Of a stretch of DNA of 64,000 nt, positions 1-11,730 are shown piece after piece. Both the position numbers and the translations under genes were made by a program. Numbering within the stretch: the stretch's first letter is position 1; every line of letters starts with the position of its first letter. The DNA is from Bullera alba. Its lineage: Eukaryota; Basidiomycota; Tremellomycetes; Tremellales; Bulleraceae. The stretch spans positions 376,586 through 440,585 of the forward strand of contig BCIX01000004.1 in the NCBI GenBank assembly GCA_001600095.1, read 5' to 3'. Under the pieces are notes generated by a model that worked only from the letters and a program-made list of their open reading frames with translations, ran no database searches and was not told the DNA's origin.

Positions 1-12
1 GCGCAAAACGCA

Positions 13-2175
13 ATGAGTCTTTCCGCCCACATGGTCGATTCCTTCGAACGCAAGCCCTCCTACGCTCCTTACACCTCGTCACGCCCTCCACGGCCGACAA
101 TGCCTCAGACGCCTTTCACACCTTTTGGCGCGGATCAGTCCTTTGCCGGAGATAGCTGGATCGAGGGACATGGATATCCTCCACCTCGTCCTTCAGGAAG
201 CGTGGGTGAATTCTCGAGATGGTCGGAGGAAAAGGTGGCGGCGCTACAAGTGAGGTTAGCGAAGAAGCTAGGCCCGGAATTTGTGACTCAGAGACCAGGA
301 CCAGGAGGAGGTCCCAAGCTCAGGTAGGTGACCATGCGTGTGTAGGTGATAGATGGACTGATTCCTTCCACCTAGCTATGTTGAAGGATGGAAGGGTAGG
401 TGGAGCCGGCAACTGTTATGACAACAAACATCTGACTGATTCCCTGTTAGTGATCAACCTCGCCAATGAGGTCTTTGGCTTCAACGGCTGGTCGTCATCG
501 ATCGTGTCGCTGACTACGGACTTTGTCAGTTAATCGACCGTGTTAGATGCGTTAAACTAACCTTGCGTAGCTCGATGTAAATGATCAGGGAAGAGTGTCG
601 GTAAATGTCACGGCGATAGTCCGAATCACACTGGCGGATGGATGCTGGCACGAGGATGTGGGATGTGGACAGGGAGAGAATATCAAGAGCAAAGGCGGCG
701 CTTTGGACAAGGTCAGCTGTGATCCACATCGTCAACGAACCCAGCTGATATTCTTTAGGCCAAGAAAGAGGCGGTTACGGACGCGACCAAGAGAGCTCTG
801 AAGACGTTTGGAAACGTGCTCGGCAATTGTCTTTACGACAAGGAGTATACGAAGGAAATTGTCAAGATCAAAGTGCCACCGGTGAGCTGCACAGAACGAC
901 TAGGTCGGTGTGTAGCTGACTCCACGATACAGACCAAATTCGGCACGCACGACCTCGAGAGACGACCAGAGTTCGCCGAACCTAGTGCTCCCGGCCCGTC
1001 TCGACAGCCTGCTTCGGCAGTTCCTTCGCACATGTCCAATGCGCCAAAACCGGTCATTCCCACACATCAGACGCCACAGCAGCCAGCCCGGAACGAGACT
1101 GTCAATCCTCGACCAGGAACCCCTATCCGCGACATCAATGATCTCTCGGACGGGGACTTCTTCATGGACGAGAATTATGATGCGGAATTTGCGGGTCTAG
1201 ACGAGCAGTCTTTCATCAATCAGTCGACGTCTAAGCAGAATATGTGAGGGTGGTACAACTCCGAAGGAGTCTAAAGCTGACTTGTGCAGATCACCAACCA
1301 AGCCACAGCAACAGCAACAGCCGCCCGCGGCTGGACCATCTCGAATGGGGCCTCCCGGCGTGAGCGAGTATCACCATCGTCATAGGCCTGATCCGCCGCC
1401 CACAACGAATGCTCGACCTGCTCCTAGTACTGGTGGTGCTGCCGCAAGGCAAGCAGCGTTACTGGCCGCCAGCGCTGCTGAGCCTGCAAAGCTTCAAGAT
1501 CCACCTACAAAGCCCAACATGTCGTCCGGGAGCAGCGATACTCTGTTCGATACGCCCGCAGCTCAAAGGCGACCGCCTCAAGGTGCCCCTCCACCTGACG
1601 AATCAGTGAGTGGTAAAGACTGTCAATGTAACGAAATCGGTACTGATCCGGGGTCGCTAGTCTCGCCCTGTTGCGTCGGCTCCTACTGCACAGTCGGCCA
1701 GAGCGTTGGCTATAGCTGCTGCCTTGGCCGATTCCGCTCGAGCAGATTCACCAAGAGCCGATTCACCGCGTATACCCGATGGAGGGATCAATGCAGTGGT
1801 GGCCAAGACCTCGAACAGGATCGCCGCCAGTGCCGTCACCCTGGGTCTCGAGAAGGAAGTTTCGGTCGGTGCCGAAGATGAGAATACCTCTGGACTCGCT
1901 TTCGGCGGGTTTACCAGTGCTAGAGGGATGAAGAGGAGTACATCTTCGGGGGATAGAGGGTGAGTGACTTGGGCAACTACCGCATTGGCGCCGTAGCTAA
2001 GAGTCTGTTCGATCGTAGCGCTCCACAGTCCCCGACGAAGATGCCAGGACGATCGGAATGGATACCACCGCACCTCGCGGGTCAGCAGAGGCGACCGCTG
2101 GGCGAGCTCGGTGTGGTCCCGGAGGGCAGAGGCCATGGGGATAATTGGGAAGCCAAGCGCCCCAGAGGTTTCTAA
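13..2175 (+). CDS. RAD52: Rad52 family recombination mediator (multi-exon)
   Basis: Rad52 anneals single strands and loads Rad51 during homologous recombination in the nucleus. After two small introns the exons join to give [20 protein letters not shown], the hallmark of the Rad52 DNA-binding core. It is followed by [16 protein letters not shown], a cysteine-bearing [10 protein letters not shown] loop, and [23 protein letters not shown] sequence ending near residue 220. Everything downstream is low-complexity, with glutamine and proline runs near 1300-1340 and Ala/Asp/Ser-rich repeats near 1700-1770. That fits the poorly conserved Rad51/RPA-binding tail of this family. The ATG at 13 opens a disordered leader before the core. 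The stop is at 2173-2175, with about eight introns and roughly 580 residues. It converges with the next gene. Confidence 0.95.
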
Positions 2176-2418
2176 TGCCCTACACGCAAAAGCAGTCTAG
2201 GATGAGTCTAATCTATCATGTCACGTCGTCGACCATGTGCACGGTGTTCGTTGTATATAGCAAAGCATGTTTCCGTATCTGTATGTAGCAGGTTCCGCCA
2301 TGTCTCAACGTCCACTCGCTCTGCCTGCGATGTCAGTGATCGAGTTGCATGAATTGGTAATACAAGCACACTATGAGTGTACAAACGCGCTCTGGCGTTG
2401 CCCTCCTAAGTCAACGTC

Positions 2419-3347
2419 CTATGCGGTCCACAGTCGCTTGGTGGTCTCCGTGAGGCCTAGCCAAATGTCAGCTACGTGATTCCAACAGAGTCAGACATAG
2501 CTCACCGATATCGTTCGTGTTGTACTCGTACACACCCCACACGGCGAGTCCAGTAGCAGCCCTCAAGATCCACTGTGCGGCGGGTCCGGCGATTGGGAAC
2601 TTTCTGGCATGGACGTAATCCTGGAGACACGCGTCAAAGCCGATATGCGAGTGGACGATAAGTGATACACCTAGGATACCGTCGATCACGGGCTATATCC
2701 ACCAAGCATTCAGCATACCGCGCGGACTGTAGCCTCTTGGCAAGTGGTAGACTCACGTAGGCGCTACCGGTGCTGACGGCGGCTCCGGCCATGATAGGGA
2801 TCAGAGCGGCAGAGAGGCCTCGCTCGAAAGCCCAGTGATACGATCCGTGGGCTTTGACTGGTTCTGGGAATGTGGTGGCATCGTTGACTGTGCCTTTAAG
2901 TACGGCTATAGGCGATGTCAATCAGTTTGTGTCCCGACATGAGGATTTCGCAGCTCCGCTGTGGGTCTCGATAGCAGTCCCGGGAGTCCGTGACCACGGC
3001 AGGATCGCTCGATCCTCTCGTAGTCTCATCCGCGCTCCATGCCCTCGCGATCCGCCATGTCCTTTCTCGGAAATGACGCCAATACGGCCACAACCTGAAC
3101 CGGTCATCACTCACGTCCTCCTGGCACGTATTTGTATCCCGCAGTCTCCTCCGAGCTGATCACCGCGTCCCGCCTTGGTTGAGACGCCCTGAGAGCAAGC
3201 ACCCGAGCTACACATTGTCAGCTTGACTGATCGCAAGCATTTCGGTAGAGAGGTTGCCGGTCAACCCGGATGGATTCGCTGCTCACAGGTGTGAATGCTC
3301 CTGATGCCAAGACCGCTTCTGGCGAGTGTCGTTCGTGCGAGGGACAT
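2419..3347 (-). CDS. SDH4: Succinate dehydrogenase membrane anchor subunit CybS
   Basis: This is the small inner-mitochondrial-membrane anchor of complex II (SdhD/CybS), which binds ubiquinone and haem b with SdhC. The ATG at 3345-3347 begins an Arg/Ser-rich presequence (MSLARTTLARSGLGIRSIHT), typical of mitochondrial import. Joined exons then give KYVPGGPVLKGTVNDATTFP, a first helix around SYHWAFERGLSAALIPIMAG, and the diagnostic HSHIGFDACLQDYVHARK, where the His and the Asp-Tyr pair are the haem- and quinone-site residues of the family. The last exon ends in ADIWLGLTETTKRLWTA. There are four introns, all in frame after splicing (for example 3286 down to an acceptor near 3210). The length of about 190 residues is normal. 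Confidence 0.93.
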
Positions 3348-3770
3348 GCTGGGTGGGTATACGAATGGTGTGCTGAAGCAAGGACAGCGATGAACACTAC
3401 CGATAGCTCGCTCGAGGCTGGGTGCGGTGAGCAACTCGCCCTCGCCGGGAGATCGCGGAATCGGTTTTATTAGCGAAAGACCAGTGGCGGTTTGCGTATT
3501 TGCCGCGAGGTGATTGGTCAAATTGGCATTCACATCAGTGGGCTGGCAAAGTGGTCTGCATCGAGAAGTCATACAGTCGGCTGTCTTCTGCGCTACATGC
3601 ATGGGGCCGAGCATCTCCAAGAGTCGTGGAGTGCATACGCCAAAGCCGGGCTGCATGCTACACACCTTGTGCTCCGGTCTGCAGTGTCGATCCCGCCGGC
3701 GTGAACGAGGATCTGATCAGCAAAAACGTATCGCTGCCCCACCCGGCAAACAAAAATGCAAAAGTAAAGC
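3348..3770. other. Gap upstream of SDH4 and downstream of tRNA-Asp
   Basis: No convincing coding exon was seen on either strand. It should contain the SDH4 promoter and 5' leader. Its far end holds the T-runs that follow the tRNA gene on the minus strand. Confidence 0.5.
3752..3763 (-). terminator. RNA polymerase III terminator after tRNA-Asp
   Basis: On the minus strand a TTTT run (3763-3760) and a TTTTT run (3756-3752) lie 8 to 19 nt past the 3' end of the tRNA gene. Short T-runs just after a tRNA gene are the standard Pol III stop signal. Confidence 0.75.
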
Positions 3771-3856
3771 TCCCCGACGGAGGGTCGAACTCCGGTCTCG
3801 ACCGATCATCTCCTAGGAGTGACAAGGTCGCATACTAGCCGTTATACGATCGGGGA
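3771..3856 (-). tRNA. tRNA-Asp(GTC) with a 15-nt intron
   Basis: Read on the minus strand this folds as a full cloverleaf. The acceptor stem is TCCCCGA/TCGGGGA, the D stem GTAT/GTAT with loop AACGGCTA, the anticodon stem CGACC/GGTCG and the T stem CGGAG/CTCCG with loop TTCGACC. The anticodon loop is TTGTCA...C, so the anticodon is GTC (aspartate). A 15-nt insert, CTCCTAGGAGATGAT, sits after position 37, the canonical place for nuclear tRNA introns. The spliced tRNA is 71 nt. The variable loop is four bases, as in the yeast Asp tRNA. The 3' CCA is not encoded. Confidence 0.95.
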
Positions 3857-3879
3857 TATGTTTGTGAAGATTTGAATGG

Positions 3880-3886
3880 TATATAA
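3880..3886 (-). promoter_or_regulatory. TATA element upstream of tRNA-Asp
   Basis: On the minus strand TTATATA ends about 24 nt before the first base of the tRNA gene. An upstream TATA at this spacing assists TFIIIB placement at tRNA genes in several fungi. The role here is inferred from position only. Confidence 0.5.
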
Positions 3887-4155
3887 CCGCGTCTGCAATG
3901 GGACAGTGGCAAACCTGTCTTGTAATCACTCCCCTGCCATGTCTTCAGGCGGCGTGTATGGGCAGCTCGACGTGCGGGTCTAATGTGTCCGCTCCATCTA
4001 GGAGACACAGCCTGAGTCCGGAGTGCGCTCGATTCGATCGAATCGAGCGAGGATCCGAGGATAGGCTTCCCTGCTGTTGCCTGGAGCTGCGTGAGACGCA
4101 TAAGCTTCGCAGAGTCATGAGGACCACAAAATCGCATCTTCAGCCATGGACCATG

Positions 4156-4915
4156 CTACTCCTCGTCCGTATCGCACTCTTCCATTCTCCCTTTGACAGG
4201 CGGCCCCATGGTGCCGGTGGTGACACTATGTACAGTCACTCCCTGCTGCGCCAACGCCCACCGAGCAACAGTCTCCGTCAGTTGAGCGGTTGCGGAGTTA
4301 CGAGCATCGATGCCACCGCTAGTAGACGTGTTATCAGAGATTGATGGGGCTGCCTGCCTGGCTGTCCCATTGGCCGTGGGTTGATCGGTATTCGTCGCTG
4401 GATCTGGCATGGCGAAGTGAAGAACTTCGTATCGCGATTCGCGAATGCGAACGTCTTGCGGTGTTAATGAAGCGGCCTACGGGGAGGGTCAAAGATAGTC
4501 AACAGTAGTGCTTGAGCCGGTTCCAGACCGAGAGCTAAGTCGTCGACTGTGCAAGCGCTGTTAGGGGAAGACTTCAAGTCCAGAAGAGTGAGCACATCGG
4601 TCAGCTGACTTCCCAAGGGCCAAGACGGCGAAGGCGGCGAAGCCGTCAGCACGTCAAATGGTCGAGCCAATCATCCTTTGACACCCTCCAATCCATGTCC
4701 GCTTGATATGTGTCGTGATACCAGTGATGACGTACGATGTACATAGCACAGGAGGGGTATATGTTTGCGGAGTTGAGCTCAGTTGCGACAGCGGCCGAAG
4801 GCATGGACGCATGATCTCCGATCCAGCGAAGCCGCTGCTCCCACTCCTGCACACTGCCACTCACATGCATTTCGACGATCCTCATTAGCCAGTGGTGAAA
4901 CACCTCATATGGCAT
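4156..4915 (-). CDS. Orphan multi-exon gene, function unknown
   Basis: I do not recognise this protein. The ATG at 4913-4915 opens MPYEVFHHWLMRIVEMHVSG and a Trp/His-rich stretch to DMDWR. An in-frame intron (donor GTGTCA, branch GCTGAC, acceptor GTCAG) then joins to LTDVLTLLDLKSS. A further exon after the acceptor CCCGTAG reads AASLTPQDVRIRESRYEVLH and continues through a Thr/Ala-rich tail to ECDTDEE and the stop at 4156. The donor of the last intron is uncertain: either GTGCTC or GTCGAC keeps the frame. It shares a roughly 195-bp divergent promoter with the next gene. It could instead be two small genes. Confidence 0.4.
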
Positions 4916-5109
4916 ATTGAGCTGTCGACCGGTGTAGAATAGTACAAGACCTGACAAGACCGACAGAAATCGGCAGTTGATCGATGATCTGCCGGAAAGA
5001 CAGTCGCCAAATCGGACCGGTCGATCGATGATCTCATTTCGTCGTTTCGACTTCGTATCAACACCTCGCCCATTGGATCCTCCAGCGCCCATACCTACAC
5101 ACGCCCACG

Positions 5110-5899
5110 ATGAGCACCTCGCTCGACATGTCCGGTCCCAACGGCAGCGATGACTGTGAGTCCGTGCTACTGCAAGCATGACATGTCGGCTTACTCGCGA
5201 CCAGCTTTATTCCCGGCACCATCCGACCCAACGACTCCCTCCAATCCCTCGTCGAGCCGGCGGTCGGGCCCATACTCACCCCGTCCCCACATATTCGGTA
5301 ACCCCAATCCCATACCGAGCCGAGGAATGGGACAGCTCGGATCCCAGGATGGCGGAACTTCGAGTGCAGGAACGGCGCCCGGTGTGCCGGGGATGGTGAG
5401 GCCGTCCGATCTGATGGGAATAGAGGATTACAAGGATTTACGATTCAACACAACTGTGAAAGGTGGCGTGGCGGGAATCTTCTCCGGCGTGGGAACTAGT
5501 GAGTCCGGACAATGCTCCCCCAGGCGACATGGATCTGACGCACTGGTCTAGCTTTACTCGTAAGGCAGTTTTGGCCAAAGAGACCGACTCCCAATGCCCT
5601 AGCCCTCGTCTTCTTCGGTGAGCCCAAGTTCCAAACCCATCTTGATGAGAGTATTTGACGTGCTGACAACGATCTGGTCAGGATCCACAATGGCAGGAAC
5701 GTACTACGCCTCGTCACGATTCCTCCTGAAAGAGCTTCTCAAGATACGGCACAAGGCGGAGATGATGTCCCGGCCACAATCACAGGGAGATACGTCAGGC
5801 GGCTACGGAGAGCCTCTGTTTGGAGACTCGGCGATGGTGGACAAGTCAGCAGCGACATTCGGCTTCCCGGAGGATGCACCCAATAGGCGCTTCGCGTAG
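5110..5899 (+). CDS. Small two-helix membrane protein, function unknown
   Basis: Exon 1 starts at ATG 5110 (MSTSLDMSGPNGSDD) and is followed by a 50-60 nt intron. A Pro/Ser-rich segment follows, then RPSDLMGIEDYKDLRFNTT and a glycine-rich hydrophobic segment VKGGVAGIFSGVGTTLLV. A basic turn RQFWPKRPTPN leads to a second hydrophobic segment ALALVFFGSTMAGTYYAS, then a basic amphipathic end (RFLLKELLKIRHKAEMM) and a polar tail to the stop at 5897-5899. Three introns restore one frame of about 190 residues. Two short helices with a positive loop resemble small mitochondrial assembly factors such as Cox20, but no signature residue settles that, so I leave it unnamed. Confidence 0.7.
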
Positions 5900-5978
5900 A
5901 TCAGATCATCGTAGAAGGTTGCATGTATATCGACAAATGTACTTGTACAACAGCATGACCGATCCAAAGGCCCTCCTC

Positions 5979-8900
5979 TCATTCCGACATATCGCTCTCG
6001 TCGTCGGAAGCCTCGACACCCACTCCTACCGCTCTTCTTAGTCCACTCCGCCGAGCAGGGACCTGCTGTTTAATCGGAGACTCTTTCTCTACTTCGAGCA
6101 ATTTGCCCGCCAAGGGCGACGACAAGCCCTTCGAAGCATTCGCCAGCGGACTGACTGCCCTCCCTCGATCACTCTGAGGACTAGCCCTCACTGAGCCGAT
6201 AGAGCTTGGTGCGGTGTAGGGCGTCCCTGGCCCTGTTCCCGTAGGTGCGGAGAGGGTGAATGTATGGGAGGTCTGTCTTGACGAGGTGACACTTGCAGAG
6301 CCGTATTTGTACATGCCGAACGTGCTGCCAATCTTGGTCGTGGTGCGTGATAGGGATTGACTCGATGTCGAAGGTGGCATCGGGGATGAAAGTGTCAGGA
6401 GCAGCATTTTGAGGTTGGGCAGCGTATGCCTTATGTCCAACAAGCGGATGTTTGATTCTTGCATCAGCTAAACGAGAGTCAGCTCCCGTGCACATCCGAT
6501 GTGCACAACCACATACCATCTCGATGTTCTTGTTGAGAAGGAACACGGCGTATTCATATCGATACCTCTCCACTCCTCGCGCGTATAAGGGAAATCTGCG
6601 ACATCAGCTCGTGTCGGACACGGCGATCGGAAACACTCACGATCGAGGGCCCTGCATAAGACTGACGACGTCTTTGACTAGACTTCGACTACCGGCACAA
6701 GTGATAGGATACGGTAATGAGCTGTTGCCGTTTCCGATCCCTACTCCGGCATTGCTACCTGGTGTACCGCCCAGATTGCCGAGGAGCTGGACGACCATGG
6801 CCACATATCCCAATGCTGTGGCAGTAGTCTTTTCGTCGATCTTGCCGAGGCCAGGGGGCAGAACACCATCTGGAATAGTATTCGGCGGCAAGCTGAGCGG
6901 CGGTGCGGGATCTTTCGCGCCCGAGGGAATCGGCAGGGGAACATCGAGGATCGTATATAGCAGTAATGGCGGATGGAGTGGTTGAATGGGGAAGATGGCG
7001 TCGAGGGTCTGTACGTGTAATTGGCGATAATAGTGGATTTGATTTGACAAGTCTTCGCGTTCCGTCCTAACAGAAGTCAGCACCGCATATGAGCGTCACT
7101 CTAGAGACATACTCGACATCCAAGAGGCGGTCCCGCAAGTTCCACAGACTAGCATTTTGAAGCGAGCCCCAGTCTTGTGCTTGGGATAGTGCATCCTGAC
7201 GCCCGTCGAGGACTTGCTCCCGTAGTGTGACACGCGCGCGGACTGTAAAGCTGTATCAGCGCCGTTATTGACTGCCGTAACCAGACTCACTCTCTCGGGT
7301 CGTCCTATCAACTTCCTCGGACTTGCCCTCGATCCACATGCACCGTGCTTTTCGTTGGGAGATGTCTCGCTTCTACGATGAACCGCGTTAGTGTTCACAT
7401 GCCAAGCCAGGTGCGGAGAGTCAAGTTACCATGGCACGCCAATCGACGTCGGCTCGGAGATACCCGTCGACTGAGCCCCGTATTGTTTCAATCTCCCGTC
7501 TGGTATCCGCAAGTACAGTCTGTAGGTTCACGAGCCTGGAGTCATCAGACAAAGTTCGCGAGGTTTCGATTGTATGGACTCACTGATGTAAAGCTCCGAC
7601 ACCTGTCCCCTTCTTCATCCTAGTCTCCCTCATACTCCTCTCAACTACACCGTTCACCGCTGATCTTGTATGGGGAGTCGAGCCATTCAACGGGCTTGAT
7701 AGCGGATCTGACTCGACTTTGAGAGTGTCATCGGGTAGATAGTATAGTGCCTTGGAATCCGATCCTAGCTGGAACAGCACTGTATTGTCGCCCAAGGAGG
7801 TCGCAGTGTGATCCACACGCCGTAGTTGACCCAGATCGACAGTCTTTGAAAGGCCGTCGAAGCGAGTCCACTCGCCTGGCTTTGATTCGTACCATAGCTC
7901 CAGATCGAAAGTGTGGGATGCCTTTTCCTCCGTAACGAGCCACGGAGCAAAGTCATCCTCCGTCAGCGAGGAGAACCGGGGGTTTATCGAGGGGTGATGT
8001 ATCGAAGAGATGAAGAATGGGGCGACGAGCGCAGTGGTCGTTGGAGTTTCCGGGATGGTCAATCGAGGTGACCTCAGGCTGGACTCTCGTCTGCTTTGTC
8101 CGGTATTGGAAGCAGTTCTCTGCAATACACCTCTACTGGCAGTGACTGCGCCTGATGACCCGCTCCGCTGTCTAGGGGGATTGATAGGCGAGTCTTCGAT
8201 TCGTTTAGAGTTCAATGATGTCGTCCTGGACCTGGTCTTTTCACCAGCCGGCGATGTCAGGCCAGAATTCCGAGGTGATCCCATACTGGGCCGGATAGCT
8301 TGTGGCGAGTTACGCAGACCGCTTGTCGGACCGAGGCCTGTCGGCGTCGTAGGGGGCGATTTGACAGAGGTAGACGAGGGGTTTCTCTGCAGTGTCTTGC
8401 GAAGATCCAGTCCTTTGAGGTTATTGATACCATTCCTACTGATCTGTTCATTTGGTGACCCATTCCCATTTCCATGCCTTGTTCTTGGGACTGTATCATC
8501 ACTATTACTCCGCCTAGGTCCCGGTACAGTCGGCCCCGGGCCCTTCTGATTCGCGGTCGGTGCTGGAAGCTTGAGCAGAATGAATGTCCTGGCGAGTCTC
8601 CGCTGGGATGGGGCTGGATCTGCGGCGATGCTATCGTTCACTTTGGCCCTATCCTCGCTACCCTCACGAGCCCTTTGAGCTTGTTCCAAGGCTTCTCCCG
8701 CCAAAGTCGGCGCACGAGCCCTGCTATTCCGAACCACACGACTCTGCGAAGGGGATGAGGATGCAAGTTTTGGACTACTCAGAGGTACGGTCGCGCCATG
8801 AGATGAGGTCATTGTTGTTTCCGATGTCGATACTGATATCCTCCTTTCCTTCCTGGACTGGCCTGACACCGTTTTCCGTAGCTCCAGACCGGCCCCAAGG

Positions 8901-9276
8901 TGTCCCTTGCTAGATTCACCTCCATCGCGACCCCTGGCTAGAGTGTGTATGGAGCTGGAGGGCGAGATTGGCGAAGAGGGTCCTGCGATGCTCTGACTAT
9001 CTGTGTTCCTCTCGAGAACATGCGATTCGGGTTTCAACTTTGAAGCGTAGGCGAAGGACTCGGGGAGCGTGAGCTGGTGTATCCTGATGCTGAGAGACTA
9101 TTAGCATACTCCACTCAGCCTCCGAATGCTGACAAGCAACTCACCCCGTTATTTGACGGATGCGGGGCTTAGAGTGGATATCAGCTCGACCCAAGCACGA
9201 TGCTACCTCTCACTCCAGTACTCACCCTCTGCTCATCGGACAGAGCGCCCTTCCCATCATCCCGGGTCTCAGGCAT
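5979..9276 (-). CDS. VPS38: UVRAG/Vps38-like subunit of PI3-kinase complex II
   Basis: Vps38/UVRAG directs the Vps34-Vps15-Vps30 lipid kinase to endosomes. The start at 9276 gives MPETRDDGKGALSDEQR, then exons join to PRIRQITGIRIHQLTLPESF, matching the family N-terminus. A very long Ser/Pro/Arg-rich insert (about residues 50-300) precedes a C2-like segment (SHTFDLELWYESKPGEWTRF). Next come coiled-coil exons and the diagnostic C-terminal block: ATALGYVAMVVQLLGNLGG, LPYPITCAGSRSLVKDVVSL, FPLYARGVERYRYEYAVFLL, then LNKNIEM. The tail after that is disordered and acidic. The protein is about 930 residues with roughly ten introns. Atg14 is the related alternative, but the YPI-GSRS-FPLY-LLNKNI block is the UVRAG/Vps38 form. 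Confidence 0.88.
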
Positions 9277-9790
9277 CTTATTACGATTGAGATTTCATTT
9301 GCTGCGATGCTTCTATACCTTACTTGTCGCTCTTGCTGCAACGACAGCAACGATATAGCTCATGCAGTCAGTCACGTTGAGCAGCAGGGCAGCAGCAGCC
9401 TGCAGCGGCAGCAGCTCGACCGGTCCGCCTTTCGGATAGCGGATAGACAAAGACGTCATGGCTTGCGGATAGCGAATACGGTGATGGCCGCCGGTCGGTG
9501 ATCGCATGGCCGAGCTTTGGTGCGGTGCTCGTGTCCAGGCATAACTACCATGTCGATCAACATCCTCCTGCTAGAACAATTCTAGAACCATCTTTACAAC
9601 TAAGTCATCGACTACGAGTTAGCCTTTCCTTCTCGTCCAAGCCCCCACGGAGCTTTATCGAGCGAACTGAGCGCGAACAATCGACATTACTAGGCTTTTG
9701 ACTTCCTTAATAAGCAAGTTCGACACACAGCCCGCATCGATGTCGCCATAGGGACAGACTTGGATTACCACATAGCAAGCTCGTTCCAGG

Positions 9791-11531
9791 ATGAGCATAC
9801 CACCCAGGACTCCTGGGCTACCTATCCGTAAGTCACGACTCGTCCTCCTGGGAACAATGCTGACGACCTCGTGCAGTCTCTGGGCCTCCACCGGTGATCG
9901 AGTCTTCGGGTGAATCGACTGCTTCAGGACGGCGGCCATAATCGTACTGACGGTGATCCAGGCTGTAGACAATGTCAAAAGCCCTTTGTTCCGCTCATCC
10001 GACGAGCCCATGTCTGCGGGCATTGCGGATATGAGTACTGCTCGACATGTCTCTCCGACGGCCAAGCCTTGATGCCCCGCAAGGCCGGCGAGCCATCGAC
10101 TGCGGGCAACTCCAGCAACCCATTCAGCATGCTCAAAGAGGAGCTTGGGTTTGGCCCGGAGAAAAGGTCGGGTAACGGGTATGAAGTGGAGAGTGTCTGT
10201 ACCCATTGCCTAGGAATGCTGCAGGGTGAGCAAAAGTCGAGCACGCGGATCTCCTTGTGCCTGCACAAGAACGACCCGGACATGTGGCTGATGTGATCTG
10301 AGCAGTCACTGCGGCTCCCTTGCCCATCCTGAGATCACTACCGCTCAAGCGACTCAAGGAGTACTTAGCGGCTTACGATATACCCTGCGTCGGTCCAAAG
10401 GAGAAGGAGGACTTTGTTCAAGCTATTGCAAAAGCGAGAGATCCAGTCACCGGAGCTTTATCCCCACAAGCAGAGGTGAGATTTCAGATAGGATTTTATG
10501 CTCTTTTGCTGAACCATCTCAGAGCCATTATAGACGGCGAAGCGTTCCGAAGAATGGACAGCTACCCAATGCTACGCCAGCGCCTGCTGCACGACCCAGC
10601 ACAGGGCAAGCCGCTCGACCTCCTCCCAACGGAACATATAGACAGACACCTGCCTCACATCAGCAAGCTAGGCCGCCTCCACCCAATCAATATAGACCAC
10701 CTCATGTCCATCAACATAGACCGCCTCCACCAATGAACCATTATAGACCTCCACCTCCTCAGCATACCCCAGCCCAGCCTACGCCTCCTAGACCCACGCC
10801 AAAGTCTCCACCAAAGGCGACTGCCCCTCCTCCGCCCGTCCCGACAATCTTGTCGTTGGTCAGTCTGCCCAAGAGCTACCTGAGCAGTCTGAGTATAGGC
10901 ACGCTTAAGGCTATACTATACGAGAACCACGTAAGAGTTGATTTCAAACAGGTTCTGGAAAAGTGAGTATATAGACTCAGCTTTAGAGATGGCACATCTG
11001 ACAGTGTTCAGGGAGGAGTTGATCAATAGAGTGTCGGAGCTGGTGACGGACGAGAGGAAGCGACTAGAGAGGCAGAGGATAGAAGAGGAGAGATATGCCA
11101 ATGGCAATAACACGCCCGAACACGCAGCTGGCGAGACGGATGGGTCAGTTGAAGGGGTTGCATCAACAGACAAGGCGGTGCCCACTGGACCCGCTCCCGA
11201 AATTGATAGAGGGCTGTGCGTTGTTTGCCAGGATGAGGAGGCTACATTGGCTGTCGTCGACTGCGGGTGAGTTTGGTCCATCATGCAACAGGTCGATACT
11301 CCCACTGATGTTGCTTTCTAGTCATTTGGCCATGTGTGCCGGTATGTCCACTATGAAGTAGTGATCTCAAAGTTGACCTTGTATAGCTTGTTCCGACCTC
11401 ATCATGGCTACGAGCCAAGAATGCCCGCTCTGTCGAACTCGTATAGTGACCCCGTGAGTAGTCGAATTCAAGGTGTGTAGTGTCCTGCTGACCCCTTCAG
11501 GCAACGATTGATCCGTATATATCGGACATGA
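9791..11531 (+). CDS. FYVE-like / SAP-like / RING E3 ubiquitin ligase
   Basis: After two short exons, a FYVE-type zinc finger reads CRQCQKPFVPLIRRAHVCGH, then CGYEYCSTC and later VCTHC. The RRAHVC replaces the classic RRHHCR, and no WxxD motif is seen. Two SAP-like helical repeats follow (LPLKRLKEYLAAYDIPC and SIGTLKAILYENHVRVDF...EELINRV), separated by a linker rich in Pro, His and Arg encoded at 10530-10850. A charged helix leads to a C3HC4 RING (CVVCQDEE, DCGHLAMCAACSDL, CPLCRTRIV) ending RLIRIYRT. The order matches animal rififylin/RNF34 and partly yeast Pib1, which ubiquitinate endosomal cargo. About eight introns, roughly 445 residues. The neighbouring VPS38 makes an endosomal role reasonable. 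Confidence 0.85.
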
Positions 11532-11722
11532 CCTACCTCAGTCGCTCGCGCTCATGCAGTAATATCATCATTAGCTTCAGCCGTTAGCCCACAAACGCCG
11601 CCTCCAAGTTGACAGGAGACGCCACATTCCTCGTCGCTTCCGGCGTTTACGATTGCGCCTTGGCCGCAGATCCTTTCAGCGGGCTGTGAACCGAGTGTTT
11701 CGCATCACAGCGCTGCAGACAT

Positions 11723-11730
11723 TATAAAAG
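11723..11730 (+). promoter_or_regulatory. TATA box of the 11.8-kb orphan gene
   Basis: TATAAAAG lies 70 nt before the ATG at 11800. It also argues against the in-frame ATG at 11734, which is only 4 nt past the box. Confidence 0.55.

Noticed and set aside
8010..8549. 179-codon plus-strand ORF inside VPS38
   Set aside because: Antisense shadow of the Ser/Pro/Arg-rich insert of the VPS38-like gene.
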